A DNA stretch of 64,000 bases from CAVXEH01 sp963805305 (GTDB lineage: Bacteria > Chloroflexota > Limnocylindria > QHBO01), in assembly GCA_963805305.1 (NCBI GenBank), contig CAWDTM010000002.1, forward strand, positions 310,001 through 374,000, given 5' to 3'. The number at the start of each line of letters is the position of its first letter. Position 1 is the first letter of the stretch. The position numbers and the translations under genes are program-made. Positions 17,276 through 26,455 of this stretch are shown one piece after another. Under the pieces are notes generated by a model. The model saw nothing but the letters and a program-made list of their open reading frames with translations, was not told the origin of the DNA and did no database searches.

Positions 17276-17282
17276 GGTGCGT

Positions 17283-17288
17283 ATGGTA
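17283..17288 (-). promoter_or_regulatory. -10 element of aceE, leaderless
   Basis: TACCAT on the minus strand, followed by 7 nt and the GTG start. No Shine-Dalgarno sequence lies between, so the transcript would begin at or within a base of the start codon. Confidence 0.55.
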
Positions 17289-17357
17289 GCCGCCCGGCAA
17301 AGGAAACCGCTGCCCGTCATCGGCCACCGGTTTCCTCCCGCCGCCGTTCCTGTCACC

Positions 17358-18728
17358 ATGGGTCGCATGACCGCCACCGCGACGGGGGTCCCGCATCGCA
17401 TCCTCATCCTCGGCGGGGGATTCGCCGGGGCGATGACCGCCCAGGCCCTGGAGCATCAGCTCGGATCGCGCACCGACGTCGAGATCTGGCTGGTGAGCCG
17501 CGACAACTTCCTGCTCTTCACGCCGCTCCTCCCCGAGGTCTGCTCCGGGAGCCTGGAGCCTCGACACGTGGTTAGCCCCCTGCGTGGCATGGTCCATCAT
17601 CCGTCGACCTGGTGCATCACCGCGGAGGTCGAGGCGATCGACACGCAGGAGGCCGTCGTCCGGGTGATCGGAGGGGATGGGGATCGCCATCGCCTCCACT
17701 GCGACACCCTGGTGCTGGCCCTTGGCGGGATCACCCATACCTTCGGGATTCCCGGCCTCGCCGAGCACGCCGCAGGCATGAAGACCCTGGCCGATGCCTT
17801 CAGCCTCCGGAACCGGATCATCGAGATGTTCGAGCGGGCCGAGCTCGAGGAGGACGAGGCGCAGCGGCGTGCCGACCTCACCTTCGTGGTCGGTGGCGGC
17901 GGCAGCTCCGGCGTTGAGACGGCCGGGGAGATCGAGGATTTCGCGCATCGCGTCCGGCGGCGGTACTACCGAAAGATCGCCGAGGATGAGATCCGCCTGG
18001 TGCTGGTGGAGCTCAAGGACGAGGTGCTGACCGATCTGCCCCCGCAGATGGGGGCATATGCCCGCCGCCGGCTGGCGGAGCGCGGCTACGAGATCCGGCT
18101 GGGGACGCCCATCCGGGCCCTGACCGAGACGGCCGTAACGATCGGTGACGGCGAGGTGATCCCGACCAGGACCCTGATCTGGACCGGCGGGGTTCGCCCG
18201 GCGCCGGTCGTTGCCGGCTCGGGTGTCGATGTCGACCACGCGGGTCGCGCGACGACAGCCCCGACCATGGAGACGAGCCGTCCCGGGGTGTTCGCCATCG
18301 GTGACTGTGCCTGGATCCCGAACGTGGACGGGAAGGACGGTGCGGCCTTCGCGCCGACCGCGCAGAACGCCGTCCGGGAGGCGAAGCGACTGGCCTCGAA
18401 CATCATCGCCCGCATCGACGGGCGGGCTCCGGCCCCGTTCCGATACGAGACGATTGGCACGCTGGCCTCCATCGGTCATCGCACCGGGGTGGGCGTCGTC
18501 TTCGGCATCAGCGTCCGGGGGTGGCTGGCATGGTTCATGTGGCGCGGCTACTACTGGTCGCGGGTGCCGGGCTTCAATCGCAAGGTCCGGGTGGCGATCG
18601 ACTGGGTGCTCACGGCACTCTTCGGCGCCGACTCGGTGCAGCTCAAGGTCGAGGACGCCTCCAGCGCGCTGGGTTCCACCGGTCGCCGCCGCCCGCCGAA
18701 GCGCGACGGGGCCGACGAGAGCCGCTAG
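17358..18728 (+). CDS. Type II NADH dehydrogenase-like FAD oxidoreductase
   Basis: A 456-residue flavoprotein (453 if ATG 17367 is used). The N-terminal FAD site is Gly-Gly-Gly-Phe-Ala-Gly; a second dinucleotide fold with Gly-Gly-Gly-Gly-Ser-Ser-Gly-Val-Glu lies near residue 180; Gly-Asp-Cys-Ala near residue 315 contacts FAD. A hydrophobic Trp-rich C-terminal segment suits membrane association, as in NDH-2. It probably oxidises NADH and reduces quinone without pumping protons. It is divergent from aceE with about 80 nt between starts, which could couple pyruvate oxidation to NADH turnover. No clear ribosome site precedes either ATG. Confidence 0.85.
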   Translation: MGRMTATATGVPHRILILGGGFAGAMTAQALEHQLGSRTDVEIWLVSRDNFLLFTPLLPEVCSGSLEPRHVVSPLRGMVHHPSTWCITAEVEAIDTQEAVVRVIGGDGDRHRLHCDTLVLALGGITHTFGIPGLAEHAAGMKTLADAFSLRNRIIEMFERAELEEDEAQRRADLTFVVGGGGSSGVETAGEIEDFAHRVRRRYYRKIAEDEIRLVLVELKDEVLTDLPPQMGAYARRRLAERGYEIRLGTPIRALTETAVTIGDGEVIPTRTLIWTGGVRPAPVVAGSGVDVDHAGRATTAPTMETSRPGVFAIGDCAWIPNVDGKDGAAFAPTAQNAVREAKRLASNIIARIDGRAPAPFRYETIGTLASIGHRTGVGVVFGISVRGWLAWFMWRGYYWSRVPGFNRKVRVAIDWVLTALFGADSVQLKVEDASSALGSTGRRRPPKRDGADESR

Positions 18729-18731
18729 ACT
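18726..18731 (+). promoter_or_regulatory. -10 element TAGACT overlapping a stop codon
   Basis: TAGACT begins with the TAG stop of the NDH-2-like gene and lies 10 nt before the ATG at 18742. No convincing -35 was found. Confidence 0.4.
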
Positions 18732-18741
18732 CACCACCGCC

Positions 18742-19116
18742 ATGTCTCGTGCGGAACGACGCGCCTACCAGCGCATGACGAAGAACCAGGATCCGTACGC
18801 GCCACCGCCTGTCGCGGGTGCGGCGAAGGTGCGAATGGAACGGCAGCGGGCCAGGCGTCTCGCTGCCCAGCAGGTCTCCGATCCCGGGCGGCTGCTGGGA
18901 GGGCGGGCCGTCTGGTGGGTCTTCGGCGGCGCCGCGGCTGCCTTCCTGCTCGGGCTCTCGCTCGCGTGGGGAAACGGTGCGCAGCTCGCCCTGCTCGTCG
19001 GATTCGCCGCCGGGATCGGATGGCTCGCCCTTTGGATTGGGTTCGCGTGGTGGCGCCGGAAGGCGCGCCTCGGCGGGCGCGCCGATGCACGCGCAGGCTC
19101 TGCCTCGCGCCGCTGA
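18742..19116 (+). CDS. Small membrane protein, unknown function
   Basis: A 124-residue protein with a basic, Arg/Gln-rich cytoplasmic N-terminus (residues 1-50), two hydrophobic segments (about 54-74 and 78-98), and a basic C-terminal tail. No family recognised. It starts 13 nt after the NDH-2-like stop, with a TAGACT hexamer just upstream and no Shine-Dalgarno sequence. Codon use and the well-formed membrane helices support it as a real gene. Confidence 0.68.
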   Translation: MSRAERRAYQRMTKNQDPYAPPPVAGAAKVRMERQRARRLAAQQVSDPGRLLGGRAVWWVFGGAAAAFLLGLSLAWGNGAQLALLVGFAAGIGWLALWIGFAWWRRKARLGGRADARAGSASRR

Positions 19117-19233
19117 CTCGGGACGGCGACCCCGCGAAGGATGCCACGGCATTTCGGTCGCGCACGTTGACTTCCACGCCGCCGGGCGGCGAGGCTGAAC
19201 GTCACGGTGGGGGAGAAGGAGACGATTCCGTCG

Positions 19234-19524
19234 ATGGCTGAAGCGACCGTAGAAGTCCGGAACCCCTCCGGCCTGCATGCACGGCCGGCGGCCACGTTTG
19301 TGAAGGCTGCTGCGCGGTTCGCATGCGACGTCCGGGTCACGAACCTGACCCGCAACCCGGAGAAGAGCGCCAGCGCGAAGAGCATCCTGGGCGTGCTGGG
19401 CCTCGGGGTTATCCAGGGCCATCGCATCCGGATCGGCGCCGAGGGCGGCGAGGCGGATGCCGCCGTGGCTGCCCTGGTCAGCCTGGTGGAGTCCGGCCTC
19501 GGGGAGCAGGTCGACACGCCATGA
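19234..19524 (+). CDS. ptsH: PTS phosphocarrier protein HPr
   Basis: A 96-residue HPr. The phosphorylated His is H15 in Gly-Leu-His-Ala-Arg-Pro-Ala, and the regulatory-serine region is present as Lys-Ser-Ile-Leu-Gly (Ser50), so HPr-kinase control is possible but no kinase is visible. GGGAGAAGGAG lies about 11 nt upstream of the chosen ATG. It passes phosphate from enzyme I to an EIIA or DhaM-type acceptor. Its stop overlaps the ptsI start as ATGA. Confidence 0.93.
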   Translation: MAEATVEVRNPSGLHARPAATFVKAAARFACDVRVTNLTRNPEKSASAKSILGVLGLGVIQGHRIRIGAEGGEADAAVAALVSLVESGLGEQVDTP

Positions 19525-21215
19525 GCGGGGCTGCGCTGCGCGGCGTGGCGGCCGCGCCGGGCGTGGCCGTCGCTCCGCCCTGGCAGCCGCCCCGTGCGGC
19601 GGCCCGCCTCCCGGGCGAAGCCCTGCTGGACCTGCCGGCATCGGCGGAGCGGGCGGCGCAGGAGCTTTCCGGGCTGCACGCGCGGCTCCTGGCGGCGGGA
19701 CGCCCGGAGGAGGCGGAGATCTTCGAGGCACAGGCCATGATGGCCGTCGATCCAGAGCTGCTCGACGCGGCCACCGCGCTCGAGGCGCAGGGGATGTCCC
19801 CAGATACGGCGATCCTGAGCGCCGGTGACGAGGCGGCCGCGGTGCTTGCCTCCCTCGACGACGAGGTGCTCGCAGCCCGGGCTGCGGACGTGAGGGACGT
19901 GGCAGCCCGCATCGCGCGGATCATGCGGGGCGAGGAGCCCCCGCGCCTCGACCGCCGGTCCATCGCGGTGGCGGTCGACCTGCCGCCATCGGTGACGGCC
20001 GAGCTCGATCCGGCCCTCCTGGCGGGGATCGCGCTGGAGGCGGGCTCGCGAACCGCCCACGCCGCGATCCTGGCCAGGGCACTCGAGATCCCCGCCGTGG
20101 TCGGTGCCGCGGGGCTCATCGCCGCGATCGACGGCGTCGCCGAGCTCGCCATCGACGGTGAGCGCGGCGAGGTCTTCTGCGATCCGGACGCGGAGCAGCG
20201 AGGCGAGCTCGAACGTCGCGCCGCCGCCGATGCGCAGCGACGCGCCGCGGATGCGGCGATGCACGACCGGCCGCTCGCGACCGCCGATGGCTGGCGGATC
20301 ACGCTGGCGGCCAACATCGGCGGCCCGGAGGAGTCGACGCGGGCCATCGACGCGGGTGCCGAGGGGGTGGGCCTCTTCCGCACCGAGTTCATGTTCATGG
20401 GCCGCGCCACCGCCCCGGACGAGGCGACCCAGGCGGCCGCGTACGCATCAGTGCTGGCGGCGTTCGGCGAGCGGCCGGTGGTGATCCGGCTCATCGACCT
20501 CGGGGGTGACAAGGCGCTTCCCTACCTGCCACTACCGCCCGAGGAGAATCCGTTCCTCGGGGTACGCGCGCTCCGCCTGGCGGACGCCGGTCACACCGAC
20601 CTCATTCTGACCCAGCTGCGCGCCATCCTCAGCGCGGGTGAGAAGACGGGTCGGGTGCCGTGGATCATGGCCCCCATGGTCGCGGACCTCGCCGATGTCT
20701 ACCGGCTCCACGAGCTGGTTGCGATGGCGGCCTTCGGCCGGAACCTGGTCGTGACGCCGAAGGTGGGCATCATGGTCGAGATCCCATCCGTGGCGCTCAT
20801 CGCCGACCTGGTGGCCCCCGAGGTCGCCTTCTTCAGCATCGGCACCAACGACCTGACCCAGTATCTCCTTGCCGCGGATCGCACGAACCCCGCGCTGGCG
20901 GGTCGGCAGGACCCCATGCATCCGGCCGTTCTGCGCACGATCGCGCGGGTCGTCGAGGGCGGCCACGCGCATGGCATCCCGGTCGCGGTCTGCGGCGAGA
21001 TGGCCGGCGACCCGGCAGGGGCCATGGCCCTGGTCGGGCTGGGCATCGACGAGCTGTCGATGGATGCCGGCGCGTTCGGCGGCGTGAAGCGAGCCCTTGC
21101 CTCGGCGACGCGGGCACTGCTGGCGGAATCGGCCATGGCGGCCCTGGCCGTGGAGCGGGCCGCGGACGCGCGCGCGATCTTCGACGAGCTGCGGGGTGTC
21201 GCGCCGGCTACTTGA
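19521..21215 (+). CDS. ptsI: PTS enzyme I (phosphoenolpyruvate-protein phosphotransferase)
   Basis: A 564-residue enzyme I, about normal length. The phosphohistidine is in Ser-Arg-Thr-Ala-His-Ala-Ala-Ile, where the family usually has Thr-Ser-His; the PEP-binding barrel contains Leu-Phe-Arg-Thr-Glu-Phe and the acid-base Cys in Val-Cys-Gly-Glu-Met-Ala. It autophosphorylates from PEP and phosphorylates HPr. The long upstream extension of the frame is rejected because ATG 19521 overlaps the HPr stop. No EII component lies in the window. Its 3' end overlaps the convergent ABC permease by 8 nt. Confidence 0.92.
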   Translation: MSGAALRGVAAAPGVAVAPPWQPPRAAARLPGEALLDLPASAERAAQELSGLHARLLAAGRPEEAEIFEAQAMMAVDPELLDAATALEAQGMSPDTAILSAGDEAAAVLASLDDEVLAARAADVRDVAARIARIMRGEEPPRLDRRSIAVAVDLPPSVTAELDPALLAGIALEAGSRTAHAAILARALEIPAVVGAAGLIAAIDGVAELAIDGERGEVFCDPDAEQRGELERRAAADAQRRAADAAMHDRPLATADGWRITLAANIGGPEESTRAIDAGAEGVGLFRTEFMFMGRATAPDEATQAAAYASVLAAFGERPVVIRLIDLGGDKALPYLPLPPEENPFLGVRALRLADAGHTDLILTQLRAILSAGEKTGRVPWIMAPMVADLADVYRLHELVAMAAFGRNLVVTPKVGIMVEIPSVALIADLVAPEVAFFSIGTNDLTQYLLAADRTNPALAGRQDPMHPAVLRTIARVVEGGHAHGIPVAVCGEMAGDPAGAMALVGLGIDELSMDAGAFGGVKRALASATRALLAESAMAALAVERAADARAIFDELRGVAPAT

Positions 21216-22032
21216 TGAGCTTGCGCTGCATCTGGCGCGTGGCGATCCACATCGCGAGCACGAAGAACCCCAGGAGATAGGCGAGGTCCCAGGCCTGCTG
21301 CCATCCGAGGATCCCCGTCGCGAGGCCACGGATCAGGCTGATCGAGTGATACAGGGGCGTGGCCTGCATGAAGACCTGGATGAAGGCCGGATAGACCGAG
21401 ATGGGGAAGAAGGTCCCCGAGAAGAGGAACATGGGCTGGACGATGAGGCCCATGGGGATGTCGAAGTCCTGCACCGTGCGCAGGAAGCTGGTGCCCGCGA
21501 GGCCCGCGGCGCTGAAGGCCGCTGATACCAGGAGCGCAGCCGGCAGGGTGAGCACCACCCAGGGCGAGAGGACGAGACCGCTGAGGGCCATGAGCACCAG
21601 CATGGCCACCGAGTAGAGGACCGCCCGCATCAGTGCCCACAGCATCTCCCCCACGGCGATCTCGGTGATACCCATGGGCGTGGCCAGGATCCCGTCGTAC
21701 GTCTTGGCGTAGTTGAGCTTGAAGAAGACGTTGAAGATCGTCTCCATGACGGCACCGTTCATCGCGGCGGTCGCCAGGAGGGCGGGCGCGACGTACGCCG
21801 CATAGGAGACGAAACGACCATCGGTGAGCTTCACGCCCTCGATGAAGCCCCCGACCCCGAGTCCGATGCCCACCAGGTACAGGACCGGCTCGAAGACGCC
21901 GGAGACGATCACGATCCACTGGTGTCGGTAGACCATGATGTTGCGCTCGACCAGGCGGCGGGCGCGCCAGACCTGTTCGAAGGCGGCGGCCACCGGCCCC
22001 GGTGCGGGATCACTGCGTGCCTGCACCGCCAT
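21208..22032 (-). CDS. ABC-2 transporter permease (NodJ/DrrB-like)
   Basis: A 274-residue permease with six hydrophobic segments and a cytoplasmic Ala-Arg-Arg-Leu-Val-Glu-Arg-Asn N-terminal helix. A Gly-Ile-Leu-Ala-Thr-Pro coupling motif follows segment 2, and the Leu-Phe-Ser-Gly-Thr-Phe-Phe-Pro motif lies before segment 5. The ATG at 22032 sits 2 nt after the upstream permease stop; the longer frame upstream is an overlap artefact. It is one half of a heterodimeric exporter with the gene at 22035. Confidence 0.88.
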   Translation of the reverse strand: MAVQARSDPAPGPVAAAFEQVWRARRLVERNIMVYRHQWIVIVSGVFEPVLYLVGIGLGVGGFIEGVKLTDGRFVSYAAYVAPALLATAAMNGAVMETIFNVFFKLNYAKTYDGILATPMGITEIAVGEMLWALMRAVLYSVAMLVLMALSGLVLSPWVVLTLPAALLVSAAFSAAGLAGTSFLRTVQDFDIPMGLIVQPMFLFSGTFFPISVYPAFIQVFMQATPLYHSISLIRGLATGILGWQQAWDLAYLLGFFVLAMWIATRQMQRKLIK

Positions 22033-22034
22033 GC

Positions 22035-22820
22035 TCAGACCGCCAGCCTTCGGTAGAAGCTCAGGTCGGCGAGCCACACGCCGATGGCCGCGAAAGCGAC
22101 CAGGTAGAGCAGGTGCCACGGCGCGGTCGCCAGGTCGAGCCGGTCCAGAACCAGCCCACGGATCAGCTCGACACCGTGGTAGAGGGGTGTGGCCCAGGCG
22201 ATCGCCTGGACCGGCCCGGAGATGGCGCTCAGCGGGAAGAAAGTCCCGGAGAGGAAGAAGAGCGGGTTGATGACGAACCGGAAGAGCCACGTGAAGCCGG
22301 TGTCGTTGCGCTTCTGCCGCGCGGTGAAGGCCATGATGCAGCTCGCGAAACCGAATCCGGTGAGGACCGCGACCGGGATTGCCAGCAGGGCAAGCGGCGA
22401 GCGTGCGATCCCGAAAATGGCCAGGACGACCATGAACACGCATGCCAGGGTGAGGACGCGGAAGCTGATCCAGGCGAGCTCACCGAGCAGCAGGTGGCGC
22501 GTCCGAAGCGGCGTGGCGAGCATCGCCTCGTAGTTTCGGCCCCACATGATCTTGTTCATGATCGGGTAGGTCGATTCGAAGGTCGAGGTCTGCATGGCCA
22601 TGGCCGCCAGCAGGCCCGGGCCGAGAAATGCGCTGTAGGTCACGCCCCCCAGCGCTTGCGTGGAGTTCGCACCGATCAGCTGGCTCAGGCCCAGGCCCAT
22701 GGCCGTCAGGAACATGAACGGCTGCAGGAAGCCGAAGAACATGCTCCGATGCCACACCCGCTTGTAGACGAGGAAGTTCCGCTGAAAGACATGCAGCGTG
22801 GGTCGGACGAGCGCGGTCAT
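22035..22820 (-). CDS. ABC-2 transporter permease (NodJ/DrrB-like)
   Basis: A 261-residue six-segment permease, a relative of the preceding protein with the same Phe-Leu-Ser-Gly-Thr-Phe-Phe-Pro motif and a Met-Leu-Ala-Thr-Pro-Leu coupling loop. Its start overlaps the ATPase stop by 4 nt. The permeases resemble each other and NodJ more than those at 7821-9549, so this is a separate exporter. Confidence 0.88.
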   Translation of the reverse strand: MTALVRPTLHVFQRNFLVYKRVWHRSMFFGFLQPFMFLTAMGLGLSQLIGANSTQALGGVTYSAFLGPGLLAAMAMQTSTFESTYPIMNKIMWGRNYEAMLATPLRTRHLLLGELAWISFRVLTLACVFMVVLAIFGIARSPLALLAIPVAVLTGFGFASCIMAFTARQKRNDTGFTWLFRFVINPLFFLSGTFFPLSAISGPVQAIAWATPLYHGVELIRGLVLDRLDLATAPWHLLYLVAFAAIGVWLADLSFYRRLAV

Positions 22821-23758
22821 TCGATGAGCGTGCGCCCGGTCAGGCGGAGGAAGACGTCCTCGAGGGTCGACCTGCGCACCAGGGCGCTCTCCACCGTGAT
22901 CGCGCGGCGATGGACCTCGTCGAGGGAGCGCTCGCCGTCATCGGTGTAGAGCAGGAGCCGGTCGGGCAGGTGCTCGACGCGGTCGGCCAGGCCGTCCAGG
23001 CGTCCGTCGAGCGCATCCCGGGTGGCATCGGGCAGGCGCAGCTCCAGCACCTCGCGGGTGCTGTAGTTGTCGATGAGCTCGCGCGGGGAGCCCTCCGCGA
23101 CGATCTTCGCCTTGTCCATCACGACCAGCCGGTCGCAGAGCTGCTCCGCCTCGTCCATGTAGTGGGTGGTGATGATCAGCGTCGCCCCGCGGCGCTTCAG
23201 CTGGTAGAGCCGCTCCCAGAGGAGGTGGCGCGCCTGGGGGTCGAGCCCGGTCGTGGGTTCGTCGAGGATGATGAGCTCCGGCTCGTTGATGAGCGCCCGG
23301 GCGATCGTGAGGCGGCGCTTCATCCCTCCCGAGAGCGGCTCGACCTGGTCCGTGGCCCGCTCGGCAAGCTGCACGAACTCGAGCAGCTCATCGGCCCGCC
23401 GCCGGGCGACGTCGCGCGGGATGTCGAAGTAGCGGGCATACATCTCCAGGTTCTCGCGGACGGTGAGCTCCTGGTCGAGGTTGTCGATCTGCGGCACAAC
23501 CCCAAGGCGGGCCTTGATCTGGCGCGCCTGGGTGCGGGGGTCCATCCCGATCACGCTCAGCTCGCCGTCGGTCACCGGCGACGAGCAGGCGATCATCCGC
23601 ATGGTCGAGGTCTTGCCCGCGCCGTTGGGGCCCAGGAAGCCGAACGCCCGCGCGGGATGCACGTCGAAGTCGATGGCATCCACCGCGGTGAAGCCACCGA
23701 AGCGCTTGGTCAGGTTTCGGGCGCGGACGAGCGCCCCGTCGAAGGAGCGGGAGGGCAT
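22817..23758 (-). CDS. ABC transporter ATP-binding protein (NodI/DrrA-like)
   Basis: A 313-residue ATPase: Walker A Gly-Pro-Asn-Gly-Ala-Gly-Lys-Thr, Q-loop Pro-Gln-Ile-Asp, signature Leu-Ser-Gly-Gly-Met-Lys-Arg-Arg, Walker B followed by Asp-Glu-Pro-Thr-Thr-Gly-Leu-Asp, and Thr-Thr-His. The C-terminal extension is the one seen in exporter ATPases. First gene of a three-gene operon; TAGAAT lies 9 nt upstream of the ATG. Substrate unknown. Confidence 0.92.
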   Translation of the reverse strand: MPSRSFDGALVRARNLTKRFGGFTAVDAIDFDVHPARAFGFLGPNGAGKTSTMRMIACSSPVTDGELSVIGMDPRTQARQIKARLGVVPQIDNLDQELTVRENLEMYARYFDIPRDVARRRADELLEFVQLAERATDQVEPLSGGMKRRLTIARALINEPELIILDEPTTGLDPQARHLLWERLYQLKRRGATLIITTHYMDEAEQLCDRLVVMDKAKIVAEGSPRELIDNYSTREVLELRLPDATRDALDGRLDGLADRVEHLPDRLLLYTDDGERSLDEVHRRAITVESALVRRSTLEDVFLRLTGRTLIE

Positions 23759-23767
23759 GGACGGATG

Positions 23768-23773
23768 ATTCTA
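23768..23773 (-). promoter_or_regulatory. -10 element of the second ABC exporter operon
   Basis: TAGAAT on the minus strand (5/6 to consensus), 9 nt before the ATG at 23758, with no ribosome-binding site between. Confidence 0.5.
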
Positions 23774-23961
23774 CCGATGCCTGACCATCCCCGTCAGGTA
23801 CCGGACCCCGCGAGCGGCGACGGCGCGGTGATCCGTGGCGGGCCGCGCGTTCGTACCGGCGTCGGGGCCTCGTTTGACGTGTCCAGCGCCGTTGGCGCAA
23901 TACTTGCGTGGGTACAGTAGCATGTAATTTGCCTCTGCCGGGCTGCAGGGCGGAAGGAGCA

Positions 23962-24855
23962 ATGGAAATGGACGTCGCGGTCGTTGGTGCCACAGGGTTC
24001 GTCGGCCGACATCTCGTTCCCCACCTGCTTGCGGCCGGCCACGGGGTGCGGGCACTGTCACGCAGCGGTGGGCGCCTTCCGGGCTGGCCCGCGGATCGGG
24101 TTCGCGCCATGGCCGTCGACGTCGAGACCGGCACCGGCCTGGACGCGGCCCTCGCCGGCGCCGAGGCGGTCGTGCACCTGGTCGCCATCCCCCGGCAGGC
24201 GCGCGGACGCTCGTTCGAACGGACGAACGTGGACGGTGTCGAGCGGGTCGTGGATGCCGCCACGGCGGCGGGCGTACCTCGCATGGTCCACCTCTCCGTC
24301 CTCGGTGCCGTCGACGACCCCGCCCTTGCCTACCTGCGCAGCAAGTGGCGGGGTGAGCAGATCGTCCGCGGGTCCGGGCTCGACTGGGTGGTGCTCCGCC
24401 CGTCGCTCCTCTTCGGCGAAGGGGATGGCTTCTTCACCCTGATCCGCACCACCCTGACCTGGTGGTCGCCCGGGGTGGTCGCGATCCCCGGCGACGGATC
24501 CGCCCGCTTCCAGCCGCTCTCGGTCGACGACCTTGCCATCGCCGTGGAGCGCTCCCTCGCCGAACCCACGCGCGCGGGAGCGGTGTACGAGCTGGGGGGA
24601 CCCGAGTACCTGACCTATCGCCAGATCGTCGACGCGGTCATGCGCGCGACCGGGAAGCGCCGACTGAAGATGAGCATCCCCATCCCGCTCATCAGCGCGC
24701 TGACGGCGGTGACCGACCGGGTCCTCCCCATCTTCCCGGTCAGCCACGACCAGGTCCGATCGCTGCGCATGCCGAATTTCACCGACCTGGACGCGTTCGA
24801 GCGGACCTTCGGGGTGATCCCGCGGCCGTTCGACATTGGCTACCTCGGCCGCTGA
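23962..24855 (+). CDS. NAD(P)-binding SDR protein, NDUFA9-like
   Basis: A 297-residue atypical short-chain dehydrogenase. The dinucleotide site Gly-Ala-Thr-Gly-Phe-Val-Gly is at residues ~8-14, a Leu-Ser-Val-Leu-Gly-Ala strand in the middle, and no Tyr-x3-Lys catalytic pair is evident (Tyr-Leu-Arg-Ser-Lys is present). It resembles the complex I NDUFA9/nucleoside-sugar-epimerase-like group, which often has redox or quinone-related roles. ATG 23962 has GGAAGGAGC immediately upstream. A possible promoter lies in 23874-23918 (TTGACG, then AATACT or TACAGT), but spacing is poor. Confidence 0.83.
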   Translation: MEMDVAVVGATGFVGRHLVPHLLAAGHGVRALSRSGGRLPGWPADRVRAMAVDVETGTGLDAALAGAEAVVHLVAIPRQARGRSFERTNVDGVERVVDAATAAGVPRMVHLSVLGAVDDPALAYLRSKWRGEQIVRGSGLDWVVLRPSLLFGEGDGFFTLIRTTLTWWSPGVVAIPGDGSARFQPLSVDDLAIAVERSLAEPTRAGAVYELGGPEYLTYRQIVDAVMRATGKRRLKMSIPIPLISALTAVTDRVLPIFPVSHDQVRSLRMPNFTDLDAFERTFGVIPRPFDIGYLGR

Positions 24856-24928
24856 ACCTCCCGGGACCGAACGGACCGCGGGAATGGGGCCAGAAGGCCC
24901 TCGCCCGAATTGCAGCCGCCCGACAAGC

Positions 24929-26104
24929 ATGCGCGGCATGGGTGACGTGGCCGACGCAGTTGTCATCGGGGCAGGCGTCCACGGCGCCAGCCTCGCCTTC
25001 CACCTCGCCGAGCGCGGGCTCCGGCCGGTCGTCCTGGAGGCAAACACCGTCGCCTCGGGCGCGACCGGGCGCTCGTCGGGCCTGGTGCGCATGCACTACG
25101 ACGTCGAGTCGGATGCCCGACTGGCATGGCGCTCCCACGCCTATTTCCGCGCGTGGGCCGAGCGCGTGGGCGGTGATGCCGGCTTCGTGCGCACCGGGTT
25201 CCTCCAGCTGGTTCCGGCGGAGGAGCAGGAGGCGCTGCGCGCGAACGTGGCCATGCTGGCGCGGGTGGGGATCGCGACCGAGCTCCTCGAGACCGAGCAG
25301 CTCGCCGAGCTCCTCCCCGGTGTCGCGATGGACACCTTCACCCTTGCCGCCTGGGAGCCGGAATCCGGCTATGCCGATCCCACGGCGACCACCTCGACGC
25401 TCATGGCCGCTGCCGCCGCCCGCGGTGCGCGGCTCGTCCAGCGCGCACCGGTGACGGCGATCCGGGTCGAAGGTGACCGCGTCATCGGGGTTGACACGCC
25501 ACGGGGCTCGTGGGACGCCGCCATCGTCGTCGATGCCGCGGGTGCCTGGGCGGGTCGGATTGCAGCCATGGTCGGCCTTCGCCTTCCGCTCGAGATCTGG
25601 CGCCACGATGTGGCCTACGTCCGGCGCCCGGACACGATCGCGGCGCACCCGGCGATGATCGACTTCGCGAACGCGTTCTACGTTCGACCCGAAGGAACGA
25701 ACCTCACCCTCATCGGGCTCGAGGACGGCAACGAGTTCGGCGACGACCCCGACCGTCCGGTCGACGCCGCGGCTCCGGGGTTCGTGGAGCGCGCAGCGGA
25801 GCGGATCTGCCTGCGGCTGCCGGAATTTGCCACGGCGGGACTCCACAGCGCCCACTCCGGCCAGGACGGCATCACGCCCGACCAGCACCCGATCATCGGT
25901 CCCGCCGGACCGGATGGCTTCTACCTGGACTGCGGGTTCTCAGGCACGGGCTTCAAGATCGCCCCCGCCACCGGGTGCAGCCTGGCCGAGCTGATCCTGG
26001 ACGGGGAGGCCACCACCGCCGACCTGCATCCGTACCGCTTCGAGCGTTTCGCCGAGGATGATCCGGTCCGCGGGGAGCACCCGTACGCACCGGTCTGGCG
26101 CTGA
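24929..26104 (+). CDS. FAD-dependent amine/amino-acid oxidoreductase (DAO family)
   Basis: A 391-residue DAO-family flavoprotein. The FAD site Gly-Ala-Gly-Val-His-Gly is near residue 12, followed by Ala-Ser-Gly-Ala-Thr-Gly-Arg-Ser-Ser-Gly, which places a flavin-contacting turn as in sarcosine and dimethylglycine oxidases. The C-terminal Gly-Phe-Ser-Gly-Thr-Gly-Phe-Lys segment closes the FAD site. The substrate is probably a secondary amine or amino acid. Start is ATG 24929 or 24938 (three codons later); neither has a clear ribosome site. It ends 3 nt from a convergent gene. Confidence 0.85.
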   Translation: MRGMGDVADAVVIGAGVHGASLAFHLAERGLRPVVLEANTVASGATGRSSGLVRMHYDVESDARLAWRSHAYFRAWAERVGGDAGFVRTGFLQLVPAEEQEALRANVAMLARVGIATELLETEQLAELLPGVAMDTFTLAAWEPESGYADPTATTSTLMAAAAARGARLVQRAPVTAIRVEGDRVIGVDTPRGSWDAAIVVDAAGAWAGRIAAMVGLRLPLEIWRHDVAYVRRPDTIAAHPAMIDFANAFYVRPEGTNLTLIGLEDGNEFGDDPDRPVDAAAPGFVERAAERICLRLPEFATAGLHSAHSGQDGITPDQHPIIGPAGPDGFYLDCGFSGTGFKIAPATGCSLAELILDGEATTADLHPYRFERFAEDDPVRGEHPYAPVWR

Positions 26105-26107
26105 GCG

Positions 26108-26455
26108 CTAGGCGTCTGCCTTCGCGCGCCGCGATGTCCTGGCCGCAGCGGCGCCGCGCGCCTGCTCCATGAGCCGCTCCGGGTCGACCCCGAGACGCCG
26201 GAGCGCCCACCAGTCGATGCGCTCCGTCCCGGCTGCCGCCAGCAGCGCCCCGAACCAGAACGCCAGCTTCGGCCCCCGGCCGAGCAGGCTGCAGACGATC
26301 CCCGCGGTGAAGGCCGCGACGAGCGACCCGGAGACCCTGATGGGACCCTCGGCCGGCTCCGCGGTGCCCAGCCGCCGCTCGACGATCGTCACGCCGGCGC
26401 GCACGGCGCCGCCGAGCCCGCTTCCCAGGAGTGCCGCGATGGTGGAGATGATCAT
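26108..26455 (-). CDS. Small membrane protein, unknown function
   Basis: A 115-residue protein with two hydrophobic stretches (residues ~1-20 and ~44-75) and a basic Ala/Arg-rich tail. ATG 26455 overlaps the upstream hydrolase stop (ATGA), so it is the last gene of the lipA operon. The sequence resembles phage-type small membrane proteins in style, but I recognise no family and see no phage context. Confidence 0.65.
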   Translation of the reverse strand: MIISTIAALLGSGLGGAVRAGVTIVERRLGTAEPAEGPIRVSGSLVAAFTAGIVCSLLGRGPKLAFWFGALLAAAGTERIDWWALRRLGVDPERLMEQARGAAAARTSRRAKADA

